Source: Planctomycetia bacterium (GTDB taxonomy: Bacteria; Planctomycetota; Planctomycetia; Pirellulales; JACPPG01). From it: a stretch of DNA of 38,208 nucleotides. The notes below the pieces were generated by a model. The model worked only from the letters and a program-made list of their open reading frames with translations, ran no database searches and had not been told where the DNA came from. The stretch covers positions 1 to 38,208 of the forward strand of contig JACPPG010000049.1 in NCBI GenBank assembly GCA_016191115.1, read 5' to 3'. Shown here piece by piece: positions 15,749 to 24,008 of this stretch. Made by a program: the position numbers and the translations under genes. The first letter of the stretch is position 1. Each line of letters starts with the position of its first letter.

Positions 15749-17725
15749 TCAGCCAGTCGGCAGTGTGAACACGAAAATCGTGTTGCCGCGCCGCGCGTCG
15801 CGCAGCCAGGGCGCCCCGTCACCGGCGAAACCGGCTGTCCAGCCGCCCCATCCGACGCACACGACAATGTATTGCTGACCATCAAGCGCGTAGGTGATCG
15901 GCGAGGCGTGATGGCCCGACCCGCATTGAAAGTGCCACAGGTCCTCGCCGGTTCGAGCGTCGTAGGCCGTGAAGAACCCTTCGGCATCACCGGTGAAGAC
16001 CAAGTCTCCGGCCGTCGTCAATACGCCCGCCACCATCGGCGAGCGCGTCTTGACCTCCCACCTGATATCCCCGGAAGCGACGTCGATGGCCTTGAACGAG
16101 CCCGAGGCTTCTCCGTCGATCAGCGTCAACGAGCTCCCCCAATACGGCTGCCCCTTGATGAAGAATGCCTTGCCGGAAGTAAACTTGGCGCAATTGTTGA
16201 TCACCGGCACGTACGCGTAACCGGTGCCGGGGTGATAGGCCATCGGGTTCCATTCCTTGCCGCCCGCGGCTCCTGGACAGACGCGAACTCCTTCTTCGGT
16301 AGGTAGCGCAGCAGGGTTCACAAAGGGCCGGCCGGTCTTCGGATCGAGTCCGTTCGCCCCCTTCGTCTGATCGGCCCAGGTGACCTCGCAGAACGGCTTG
16401 CCGTAGATGAACTGGCCATTCTCGCGGTTCAAACAGTAGAAGTAGCCGTTGCGGTGCGCCTGCACCAGCGCCTTGACCGTCTTGCCGTCCTTCTCGAAGT
16501 CGACCAGCATGGGCGTATTCACGCCGTCGTAGTCCCAGACGTCGTGGGGGCTGTTCTGAAAGTGCCATTTGTAGGTGCCGTCGTCTGGATCGAGCGCCAG
16601 GATCGAGCAGGTGTACAGGTTGTCGCCTTCGCGGACTTCCCCGTTGAAGTCGGGCGACGGATTGCCGGTCCCCCAGTACAGCGTGTTCAAATCGGGATCG
16701 AACGTGCCGGTGACCCAGGCCGACCCACCGCCGGTGAGCCACGATTGACCGGCCCAGGTCTTGAGCGCCTTTTGGGCGTATTCGGCTTTGTCCTCGGCGG
16801 CGGGAACCGTGTAGAAACGCCACTCGCGCTTGCCGGTCTGGGCGTTGTAGGCATCGATGAACCCGCGAATGCCGTACTCGGCGCCGCTGATGCCGATGAT
16901 CACCTTGCCTTTGACGATCAGGGGAGCCAGCGTGGCACTGTAGGCCATCTTGTAGATGTCCTTCTCCTCTTGCCCATTCTCGCCGTGCGCGGTGATGGCC
17001 TCGTCCCAGAGTTCTTCGCCGGTGTTCTTGTTGAGGCAAACCAAATGGGCGTCGAGCGTCGTCATGTAGAGCTGATCGCCATAGATCGCGAATCCACGGT
17101 TGACGGCGTCGCAACAGAGCGCCAGATTCTCCGGCAAAGATTTCTGGTAGTGCCACAGTTGCGAGCCGGTCTTGCAGTCGATGGCGTAGGCATGGTTCCA
17201 CGGCGTCGTGACGTACATAATGCCGTCGACGACAAGGGGCGTGCACTCGAATCCGTCCAGCACGCCCGTCTGGAACGTCCACAGGGGTTGCAGTCGCGAG
17301 ACGTTTTGCCTGTTGATTTGCTTCAGACCACTGTGCCGCTGGGCGTTGTACGTGCGGTCGTACATCAGCCAATTTCCATCGTTGTCCTGCGCGGCCAACA
17401 AGGCCTTGTCGTCGACGTTGCCGACCGGTGGCGATTCCTCGACCGGCTCGATGCCGACCGCCGTCGACCGCGCAGCAGCGGCTTGGGCATCCGGGGAGGT
17501 CGTCTCGGCAGTCTGGCGGGCGGGTGGCGTCGATTCTGGCTGCGCAAGTTTGGGCTCTACGGAGGCCACGTCGGGCGCGGTTGCCTGCGCCGCGGCGTTT
17601 GGTTCCTCTGACTGCTTAGCTCGCGGTCGACTGCACCCGGACGGAACGAGCATCAATCCGAAGCACAGCGTCAAAACAGCTCTCGCGCCGACGGACGCTT
17701 GAGACGACGATCGCAATGCAACCAC
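15749..17725 (-). CDS. PQQ-dependent alcohol dehydrogenase, lanthanide type
   Basis: This 658-residue protein is a quinoprotein of eight-bladed propeller type that oxidises alcohols in the periplasm with PQQ. The vicinal disulfide CC (Cys204-Cys205) that lies over PQQ is present. Metal ligands are Glu283 (GAEYG), Asn355 (GTGNP) and catalytic Asp398. Asp400 in WDYDGVN is the extra aspartate found in lanthanide enzymes such as XoxF, ExaF and PedH; calcium enzymes have Ala or Ser. The N-terminus has a signal peptide ending PSGC (Cys31) and a long Ala/Pro/Glu linker, so it may be membrane-anchored. GTG 17725 is the start because AAGGAGG lies 7 bp upstream. There is no C-terminal haem domain. The true substrate is unknown. 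Confidence 0.92.
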   Translation of the reverse strand: MVALRSSSQASVGARAVLTLCFGLMLVPSGCSRPRAKQSEEPNAAAQATAPDVASVEPKLAQPESTPPARQTAETTSPDAQAAAARSTAVGIEPVEESPPVGNVDDKALLAAQDNDGNWLMYDRTYNAQRHSGLKQINRQNVSRLQPLWTFQTGVLDGFECTPLVVDGIMYVTTPWNHAYAIDCKTGSQLWHYQKSLPENLALCCDAVNRGFAIYGDQLYMTTLDAHLVCLNKNTGEELWDEAITAHGENGQEEKDIYKMAYSATLAPLIVKGKVIIGISGAEYGIRGFIDAYNAQTGKREWRFYTVPAAEDKAEYAQKALKTWAGQSWLTGGGSAWVTGTFDPDLNTLYWGTGNPSPDFNGEVREGDNLYTCSILALDPDDGTYKWHFQNSPHDVWDYDGVNTPMLVDFEKDGKTVKALVQAHRNGYFYCLNRENGQFIYGKPFCEVTWADQTKGANGLDPKTGRPFVNPAALPTEEGVRVCPGAAGGKEWNPMAYHPGTGYAYVPVINNCAKFTSGKAFFIKGQPYWGSSLTLIDGEASGSFKAIDVASGDIRWEVKTRSPMVAGVLTTAGDLVFTGDAEGFFTAYDARTGEDLWHFQCGSGHHASPITYALDGQQYIVVCVGWGGWTAGFAGDGAPWLRDARRGNTIFVFTLPTG

Positions 17726-17779
17726 GGAGGCACCTCCTTGAAGTGCATTGGGGCTGTCGGATGACTTGGACAAGCGTCA

Positions 17780-17807
17780 ATGATAGCACTCCCGCATGCC
17801 GAATCAA
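17780..17807 (-). promoter_or_regulatory. Putative promoter of the PQQ dehydrogenase operon
   Basis: On the minus strand TTGATT and TATCAT are separated by 16 bp, and TGC before TATCAT makes an extended -10. Transcription would start near 17773, giving a leader of about 48 nt with the strong AAGGAGG site (17733-17739). Confidence 0.5.
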
Positions 17808-18009
17808 GAATCTTGCGCCTCGCGACGATGCGCCGACGGCTGCTGTCCTAAGCCACTGTGAATCCGCGGCGCGACGGACCGCGCGCCGTCGCTCGGTTCT
17901 GCGAGTAGCGCGCAGCGAAACGTAAGGTGGCGGTCGAACGGCCTGGCGCGCGTGGGCGATGAATACTCACGCCTCTACGGCCCGAACGTGGAAGCGACGA
18001 GGCGGCGAT

Positions 18010-19149
18010 TTAGCGCGAATTGGCAATCGCGCCTTCCAGTCCCTCGTTCAGCCCTTGAAGGTCCGCCGGCACGAAGAGGCCGTCTTTGCGGACCAGCTCG
18101 TCGTCGAACCAGATTTCACCGCCGCCGTACTCCGGCGTCTGGATCAGCACCAGGTCCCAGTGTACGCGGCTGCGATTGCCGTTGTCGCACTCGTCGTAGG
18201 CGCTGCCGGGCGTGAGGTGGATCGAGCCGCCGATCTTCTCGTCAAAAAGCGTATCGAGCATCGGCTGCCGCACCAGGTTGTTGCAGCCGATCGACCATTC
18301 GCCGATGTAGCGGGCCCCTTCGTCCGAATCCAGAATCCGGTTCAGTTTGTCGGTCTCGTTGCGGCTGGTCGCGCGGACGATCTTTCCCTGGCGGAACTCG
18401 AATTCGATCCCCTCGAAGACCGTGCCCTGGTACCGCGACGGCGCGTTGTAGCGGATGGTTCCCTCCACGCTGTCGCGGATCGGCGCGGTGAACACCTCGC
18501 CGTCGGGGATGTTCCGTTGCCCATAGCAGGGCCGGACGTCGATCCCGCGGATCGAGAACCGCAGATCGGTGCCCGGCGAGACGATCCGCACGCGGTCGGC
18601 GGCCTTCATCCGCGCCACCAGCGGCTCCTGGTCGCGGGCCATCCGGGCGTAGTCGGCGGTGCAAACCCGGAAGTAGAAGTCATCGAAGGCCGCGGTACTC
18701 ATATTCGCGGCCTGGGCCATCGAGTCGGTCGGGTAGCGGAGGACGACCCACTTGGTCTTGGGGACGCGGATTTCGCTGTGGACCGGCTGCCACCAGAACT
18801 GCTGGTAGAGGTCCATGCGCTCAAGCGGCACGTCGGCGAACTGGTTGCTGTTGGCGGCGCCGCGGATGCCGACGTAGGCGTCCATCTCCTTCATCCGCGC
18901 GGCCTCGAAGCGGCCCGCGGCGCTAATCGTTTCCTTCGTGCCGGTTCGGTAGAGCGAGCGCAAGACCTCGTTGTTCTTGAGCGTCACCAGCGGCGTGGCG
19001 CCGCGCTCGGCGGCCAGCTCGACCAGCCGGCAAACCAATTGCGGGTGGGGAATGTCGATGGCCTCGATGAGAATCTTCTCACCGCTTGCAAGCTGGCAAC
19101 TGTGGTCGATGAGGATTTCGGCCAGCCGCGAGATGCGCGGGTCGTGCAT
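18010..19149 (-). CDS. M29-family aminopeptidase
   Basis: This 379-residue protein is a cytoplasmic metallo-aminopeptidase of family M29 (AmpS / aminopeptidase T type), which removes N-terminal residues from peptides. The metal-site signatures are FEGIEFEFRQGKIV (first Glu), GEWSIGCN (second Glu in EWSIGCN), and the His-containing HLTPGSAYDECDN and SRVHWDLV near the C-terminus. Length fits the family (about 370-410). A possible promoter lies upstream at 19200-19228. It stands alone; 284 bp separate it from the dehydrogenase operon on the same strand. Confidence 0.93.
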   Translation of the reverse strand: MHDPRISRLAEILIDHSCQLASGEKILIEAIDIPHPQLVCRLVELAAERGATPLVTLKNNEVLRSLYRTGTKETISAAGRFEAARMKEMDAYVGIRGAANSNQFADVPLERMDLYQQFWWQPVHSEIRVPKTKWVVLRYPTDSMAQAANMSTAAFDDFYFRVCTADYARMARDQEPLVARMKAADRVRIVSPGTDLRFSIRGIDVRPCYGQRNIPDGEVFTAPIRDSVEGTIRYNAPSRYQGTVFEGIEFEFRQGKIVRATSRNETDKLNRILDSDEGARYIGEWSIGCNNLVRQPMLDTLFDEKIGGSIHLTPGSAYDECDNGNRSRVHWDLVLIQTPEYGGGEIWFDDELVRKDGLFVPADLQGLNEGLEGAIANSR

Positions 19150-19199
19150 GATCGGGTTCTCGAGGGTGAGCGGCGCGTTGGGATGCTCGTTTTGGTGCC

Positions 19200-19228
19200 A
19201 TCATAGGCCATCGCGATTGGCGCAACAA
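19200..19228 (-). promoter_or_regulatory. Putative promoter of the M29 aminopeptidase
   Basis: On the minus strand TTGTTG and TATGAT are spaced by 17 bp. The predicted start is about 44 nt upstream of the ATG at 19149. Confidence 0.4.
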
Positions 19229-19284
19229 CGCGGCATGTCGCCGCCGGCATAAGCCGTACGACCGGACCGGAGAGGAACGTATCT

Positions 19285-19313
19285 TTGACGCAACGTAAGC
19301 GGCGGCCTATACG
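19285..19313 (+). promoter_or_regulatory. Putative promoter of the coiled-coil gene
   Basis: TTGACG and TATACG are spaced by 17 bp on the plus strand. It lies back to back with the aminopeptidase promoter and about 110 bp before the start at 19426. Confidence 0.4.
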
Positions 19314-19425
19314 AATAAAGGAACGATTCGCGACCACGGGGCGGCGCCATGAGGCTGCTGTCCTGGTTTCGCGCCGTGCTGCGCGCGCCGGAGACTCCCC
19401 CTCTTGCGCATGAACGGAACCAGCG

Positions 19426-21165
19426 ATGGATGAGCAGCAAACGCAGCCCGCTTCCGGCGACGCCCCGGCGATTTTGCCAGCACGTGAGGGGCGCGAGCGA
19501 GTGCACACGCTTGCCGCCGCGCAGCGCCAGCGCCTGAGCGAGCTAGAGCAGCAGATCGTGGCCCAGCTCGACCAGGTCACGCACGCCCTGGCCAGCGAGC
19601 GGGAGACCTTCGTTGCCGGACGGACCGACGTCGAACTGCGCTCGAGCGAGATCGAGCGGCGCGCGGGCGAGCTGGCGGCGCGCGAAGCGGACCTCGACAA
19701 GCGCCGCGGTGAACTGGAAGCCCAGCGCGAGGCTTCCTCCCGCCAACAAGCCGAAGCCGCGGGGCAGCTCGCCGCGCGGCAGGCGGAGGTCGAGGCCCGC
19801 GCCCAGGAAACCGACGCCGCGTCGGCCAGGCTTCGACAGGAGCAGCGCACTCTCGCGGCGCTGCAAGAAGAGCATCAGGCAGACAAGGAGGAGCTGGCCC
19901 GATTACGCCGGCGGGTCGAGGAGAAGCTGACGCTCTTGGAGCACGAGCACACGGAGCTGGCCGAGGAACAGGCCCGCACCAGGGCCCAGCGGAAGCGGAT
20001 TGCCGAGCAGCTTGCGCGGGAGCGCGAATCGCAGCGGCAGGAAGCCAACCAGCGGTTGGCACAAATCGAGACCCTGGCCCAGGGCGAGCAGTCCGGCCTG
20101 GAGACCCTGCTGGCCGATGCCCGGGCGGAATGCGAGCAACTGAGCGAGCGGCTGCGGCACCGCGGTGACGAGCTCTCGGCCGAGCTGGCGGCCGGCGAAG
20201 CGGCGCGCGGCGAATTGGCGAGGGTCAAGAGTCGGCTCGATCAATCGGGCCACGAGCAGCAGGAGTCCGACGCGCGCGAGGCGGAGCTTTCCGAGAAGCT
20301 CCGCGCGACGCAATCGCGGATCGCGGCGCTCGAGCAGGAATTGGACGACGCGCGCCGCGAACTGGCCCAGCAAACGACCGTGGCCGCGGGCGCGACCGAC
20401 ACGGACGCGCGCGTCCGCGATCTCACGGCGCAGCGCGACGAGCTCGCCCGCCGGTTGGAGAAGGCCGAGCATGCGGCCGCCGAGGCGAGCAAAAGCGCCG
20501 CGGGCGAGGAGGACGCCGCGCGCCAGCGCGAGCTCGTCGATCTCAAGCAGCGCTACGAGATGGCCGTCAATGACATCCGCGAGCTGCGCAAACAGAACGC
20601 GGACTTGGAGAGACGCTCGGCCGCGAACGCCCGGGCGGCGGGCGTGCCGGGCTTGTCGATGGATTGGGAAACGCAAAAGCAGCGCTTGCTGGCCTCGCTC
20701 GAGGAAGACGACGGAGACGAGGAACACAAGGTCGAGCGGCTGCAAATGCAAGACGTCGTCCGCACGACCGACGCCATCGTGCGCGAGAAAGAGAGCGAGA
20801 TCGACGAGCTCAAACGGAGGATCGACGAACACGGTGGAGGCCCCTCCGCGGCATCGGTGGCCGCCGCCAGGATTGAGGACGTGTTCGACAAGGACGAGGT
20901 CGTGCACCGGGAACGGGAACGCCTGAAGCAACTCGAAACGGAATGGGAAAACAAGCTGCGGCAGGCCGAAATCGAGCTGTCCGTGCAACGCGCACAAGTC
21001 GCCCGCGCTCGTGCCGAGCTGGACGAGAAGCAGCGGGCATTCGACGAGCAACTGGCGCAGCAACCGGTCGGGCCGTCGTCATCCGAGCCCGGCGGCAAGA
21101 CGAAGAAGCAGCCGCGCGGCAAGTGGCTGGCGCGGCTGGGACTCTCGGAAGAAGACAAGCAGTGA
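19426..21165 (+). CDS. Long coiled-coil protein, unknown function
   Basis: This 579-residue protein is almost wholly alpha-helical coiled coil from about residue 25 to 540, very rich in Glu, Arg, Ala, Gln and Leu in heptads. No signal peptide, membrane segment or enzymatic domain is visible. A break at about residue 405-420 (AAGVPGLSMDWETQKQRLL) interrupts the coil. The C-terminus after a Gly/Ser linker is short and basic, KKQPRGKWLARLGLSEEDKQ. It could be a cytoskeletal or scaffold protein. I do not recognise a family; search hits to other coiled coils would mostly reflect composition. The ATG at 19426 has only a weak ribosome-binding site. Confidence 0.75.
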   Translation: MDEQQTQPASGDAPAILPAREGRERVHTLAAAQRQRLSELEQQIVAQLDQVTHALASERETFVAGRTDVELRSSEIERRAGELAAREADLDKRRGELEAQREASSRQQAEAAGQLAARQAEVEARAQETDAASARLRQEQRTLAALQEEHQADKEELARLRRRVEEKLTLLEHEHTELAEEQARTRAQRKRIAEQLARERESQRQEANQRLAQIETLAQGEQSGLETLLADARAECEQLSERLRHRGDELSAELAAGEAARGELARVKSRLDQSGHEQQESDAREAELSEKLRATQSRIAALEQELDDARRELAQQTTVAAGATDTDARVRDLTAQRDELARRLEKAEHAAAEASKSAAGEEDAARQRELVDLKQRYEMAVNDIRELRKQNADLERRSAANARAAGVPGLSMDWETQKQRLLASLEEDDGDEEHKVERLQMQDVVRTTDAIVREKESEIDELKRRIDEHGGGPSAASVAAARIEDVFDKDEVVHRERERLKQLETEWENKLRQAEIELSVQRAQVARARAELDEKQRAFDEQLAQQPVGPSSSEPGGKTKKQPRGKWLARLGLSEEDKQ

Positions 21166-21228
21166 CGCAGTTCAAAGGATAGCCCCTGCCCGTGGCCGGG
21201 CCGGCTAACGTCCCAAGGGCCTGAGTCT

Positions 21229-21257
21229 GCCGCGTCGCTGTGGCGCGGCCCCCTTTT
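21229..21257 (+). terminator. Possible terminator between converging genes
   Basis: GCCGCG (21229-21234) and CGCGGC (21244-21249) form a GC-rich hairpin with a 9-nt loop, followed by CCCC and TTTT. It lies about 60 bp after the coiled-coil stop and touches the end of lptB, which converges on it. Confidence 0.4.
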
Positions 21258-22066
21258 CACCCCGCTTGCCGGCCTGCTTCACGGCGCAAGCGCAGCCGCA
21301 ACGACTCGACCATGCTGTGCGGGGCGGCGAGCGTGGCGGGCCCCAGCTCGATCCCTTCGCCGAAGTAGTATTTCCGTGCCTCGGGGTTCTGGATCACCTC
21401 GGCCGGCCGGCCGTGGCACAGAACCTTGCCGGCGCGGATGACGTAGCTGCGGTCGGTGATCTGCAGCGTCTCGCGGACCTGGTGATCGGTGATCAGGATC
21501 GAGATGCCGTCCTCGCGCAGCCGGCGAATGATCTCCTGAATGCTGGCGATCGTTACCGGGTCGATGCCGGTGAACGGTTCGTCGAGCAGGATTAGCTTGG
21601 GATTGGAAACCAGGCAGCGGGCGATCTCCAATCGGCGCCGCTCGCCGCCCGACAGGGACAACGCCCAACTCTTCCTCAACCTCGCGATGTCGAATTGGTC
21701 GAGCAGCTCGTCGCAGCGATGGCGGCGGGTGCGGCGATCGATGCCGAGCATTTCCATCATGCCCAGCAAGTTCTGCTCGACGGTGAGCTTGCGGAAGACG
21801 CTCGATTCCTGGGCCAGATAGCCCATGCCACCGTCGCGCGCGCGGCGATACATGGGCCAATGCGTCACGTCCAGGTCGTTGAGCCACACCTTGCCGGCGT
21901 TCGGCTCGATCATGCCGCAGGCCATGCGAAAGCTGGTCGTCTTGCCGGCGCCGTTGGGGCCCAGTAGACCGACGATCTCGCCGCTAGCGACCTCGAAGTC
22001 GACGCCGTCTACCACGCGCCGCCGCCCGTAGATCTTCACCAGTCCCTGGACTGCCAACATGGGCAT
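21257..22066 (-). CDS. lptB: LPS export ABC transporter ATP-binding protein
   Basis: This 269-residue ABC ATPase has Walker A GPNGAGKTTS, signature LSGGERRRLEIARCL, Walker B LILLDEPFTGIDP and switch His in ITDHQVRETL. The stretches TTSFRMACGMIEPNAG, YLAQESSVFRKLTVEQN and ALSLSGGERRR are typical of LptB, which powers lipopolysaccharide transport from the inner membrane through LptFG. The start ATG at 22066 has AAGGAGGA 8 bp upstream; an in-frame ATG at 22126 lacks this. The C-terminal extension of about 25 residues beyond the usual YYFGEGI end is basic. No other lpt gene is in the window; the next gene on the strand is a signal peptidase. Confidence 0.93.
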   Translation of the reverse strand: MPMLAVQGLVKIYGRRRVVDGVDFEVASGEIVGLLGPNGAGKTTSFRMACGMIEPNAGKVWLNDLDVTHWPMYRRARDGGMGYLAQESSVFRKLTVEQNLLGMMEMLGIDRRTRRHRCDELLDQFDIARLRKSWALSLSGGERRRLEIARCLVSNPKLILLDEPFTGIDPVTIASIQEIIRRLREDGISILITDHQVRETLQITDRSYVIRAGKVLCHGRPAEVIQNPEARKYYFGEGIELGPATLAAPHSMVESLRLRLRREAGRQAG

Positions 22067-22147
22067 GGTTTCGGTCCTCCTTGACCGAGTAGGCGGTTGT
22101 GGGGCCCTGCCGGCCTCGCGATCCATCGGCAGGGTCGGCTGTGGCCG

Positions 22148-23896
22148 CTAACGCACGAATTTCATCCGCGCGAAATTGGGGAAGAAGGGAAACGGGATCC
22201 TGGTCCCTGGTATGCGGTTCCACGAATGCGGCCAGTAGACGAACACCGCCTTGCCGACCAGCAGATCGCGTTTGACGAAGTATTCCGGACGCCCCTCGGC
22301 ATCGCGACCGATCCACAACCGGCTGTCCTTGCTCTTGGGACTGTTGTCGCCGAGCATCAAGAACTCGTCGGAGCGGAGCGGGAAGCTGATCGTGCGCATC
22401 TGCGCCATCGCCCTGGGCCAGGCGGCCGGGTTGGACAGGAACTGGACCCGATCGCGGTCTCCGTGGCCGAAAACGGCCGTCTCGTAGTCGGACAACACCC
22501 CCTGCACCTGGTGCTTGTAGTCGTCGGCGATGTAATACACGTCGCGCAGCACGCGTAAGTGCGTCACCTCGAGCCCCGCCCCTTTCGCCCCGATCCGCAC
22601 GGGCGTGAGGTCTTCGACCGTGGGAACTTCGTTGGCCACCGGCTCATAGGTCGCCGGCTGCGGGAATTCCACGAGACTGCCGTCGACCCACAGCAGAAGT
22701 TGGCAATCGACGTTCGCCAGCGAGATCGTATGTGTCGTTCCCTTGCGGATCGATGTCTCGCCCGGACCGGCCAGTTCGGCGCCGTCCATGGAAAGCGTGG
22801 TCTGGCCGGTGGCAAGCTGGATGCGGCAGTCGAACATCCGGCCCCCTTTCACCAGCCGCAGGACGGCCTCGGCTTGATCGTCGTCGGTGGGTTCGACGGT
22901 CAACTCGCACTCGACGATCAGATCGCCCACCCAGTGCACTCCGGGGTACTCGCTGTCAGCGGGACCCGGCCGTCCGCGAAGCGTGCCGCCGTTGTAGGCG
23001 TAGAAATCGCTGACAAGCTGCGGGCGGATCGCGGCGCCGGCGGGGACAAAGCGACCGCTCGCCTCGTAGTTCTGCCATTCGGCCTGCGTCGGCACGCAGT
23101 GCCGATAGCCGAGCCATGATTCCTGGATTCCGGAACCGTCCGTCCGGTATGACTTGAGTCCGTCGAGCGCCTGCCAGCCGCCGTTGCCGCCGTCAGCAAG
23201 TGGCTGCCAGCGGGCCGTCAGCCCTGCCTCGACCAGCTTGGGCACGACGTAGTCGTTGTCGTAGACCTTCTGCACGATCGCCCGCACCTTGTCGGGCGGC
23301 TTGCGCTGGATGGTGCGCGCCGGGCCGTCGCCGTCTAGCGTGTAGATGTTGCCGCCGTGGATGACGATCGTATCGTTCGGCAGCCCGATCACGCGCTTGA
23401 TGTAGTTTTCATTGGCGGTCTGGGGATACTTGAAGACCGCCACGTCCCATCGCTTTGGGTCGGAGAAGTCGTAGGGGAACTTGGCCACGAGGATCCGGTC
23501 CCCTTTGTAGGTCGGGTACTTCGCGTGCTCCCGGCCGTCGGGTCCGCGCGAAAAAAGGTTCATTTCGTACCGACAGTTGGGGCAGATCGAAGCGATCACG
23601 TCGTGCCGGGCCTCGATCTCCTCGTCTTGCTCTTCGCTGGCGCTGACGCGGTAGGGGAGACTACATTGCTCGCACACCAGGTCCTTGTGAACTCCCATGA
23701 GCGTGGGCGCCATCGAGCCGGTGGGGATGACGAAGGCCTCGGCCTCGAAAGCCCGGAACAGGAAGGCCAGCACGAACGCGATGACCACCGATTCCACGGT
23801 CTCGCGAATGCCGTCTTTGCGGGGGGGCGCGGGCGGCTCCTTGACGCTGGCGGCGGGGGAGCGCTTCTGCGGTTTCTGAAGCTTCTGCTTCGACAT
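22148..23896 (-). CDS. lepB: Signal peptidase I, oversized, with two inserted domains
   Basis: This 582-residue membrane protease cleaves signal peptides at the outer face of the inner membrane. It has one N-terminal helix (about 34-50), the nucleophile Ser61 in IPTGSMAPTL, the general base Lys167 in NYIKRVIGLP, and the box GDNSPKSKDSR at 516-526. Two insertions stand out. Cys75, Cys78, Cys105 and Cys108 form a CxxC-x26-CxxC zinc-ribbon-like unit after the serine. Residues about 330-455 form a beta-strand-rich block (DLIVECELTV, then RLVKGGRMFDCRIQLATG and LLLWVDGSLV) resembling a LamG/concanavalin sandwich. E. coli LepB has 324 residues. It lies 112 bp downstream of a second copy of the same architecture. 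Confidence 0.92.
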   Translation of the reverse strand: MSKQKLQKPQKRSPAASVKEPPAPPRKDGIRETVESVVIAFVLAFLFRAFEAEAFVIPTGSMAPTLMGVHKDLVCEQCSLPYRVSASEEQDEEIEARHDVIASICPNCRYEMNLFSRGPDGREHAKYPTYKGDRILVAKFPYDFSDPKRWDVAVFKYPQTANENYIKRVIGLPNDTIVIHGGNIYTLDGDGPARTIQRKPPDKVRAIVQKVYDNDYVVPKLVEAGLTARWQPLADGGNGGWQALDGLKSYRTDGSGIQESWLGYRHCVPTQAEWQNYEASGRFVPAGAAIRPQLVSDFYAYNGGTLRGRPGPADSEYPGVHWVGDLIVECELTVEPTDDDQAEAVLRLVKGGRMFDCRIQLATGQTTLSMDGAELAGPGETSIRKGTTHTISLANVDCQLLLWVDGSLVEFPQPATYEPVANEVPTVEDLTPVRIGAKGAGLEVTHLRVLRDVYYIADDYKHQVQGVLSDYETAVFGHGDRDRVQFLSNPAAWPRAMAQMRTISFPLRSDEFLMLGDNSPKSKDSRLWIGRDAEGRPEYFVKRDLLVGKAVFVYWPHSWNRIPGTRIPFPFFPNFARMKFVR

Positions 23897-24008
23897 GGGG
23901 GGACCCTGTGCAGGTCGCCGGGAAGCGGCGAACCGTCGAGGGGTGAGACTGATTCAACGAAACGGCGCGCCAGCGAACGACGCCCGTCATTCCACTATTC
24001 GCCGCACG

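Noticed and set aside
16454..17611. 385-codon plus-strand open frame
   Set aside because: It is antisense to the PQQ dehydrogenase, which has all its active-site motifs; it is a high-GC shadow.
17959..19206. 415-codon plus-strand open frame
   Set aside because: It is antisense to the M29 aminopeptidase gene and has no recognisable domain.
19903..21063. 386-codon minus-strand open frame
   Set aside because: It mirrors the coiled-coil gene; the leucine-rich product reflects its Glu/Gln/Arg codons read backwards.
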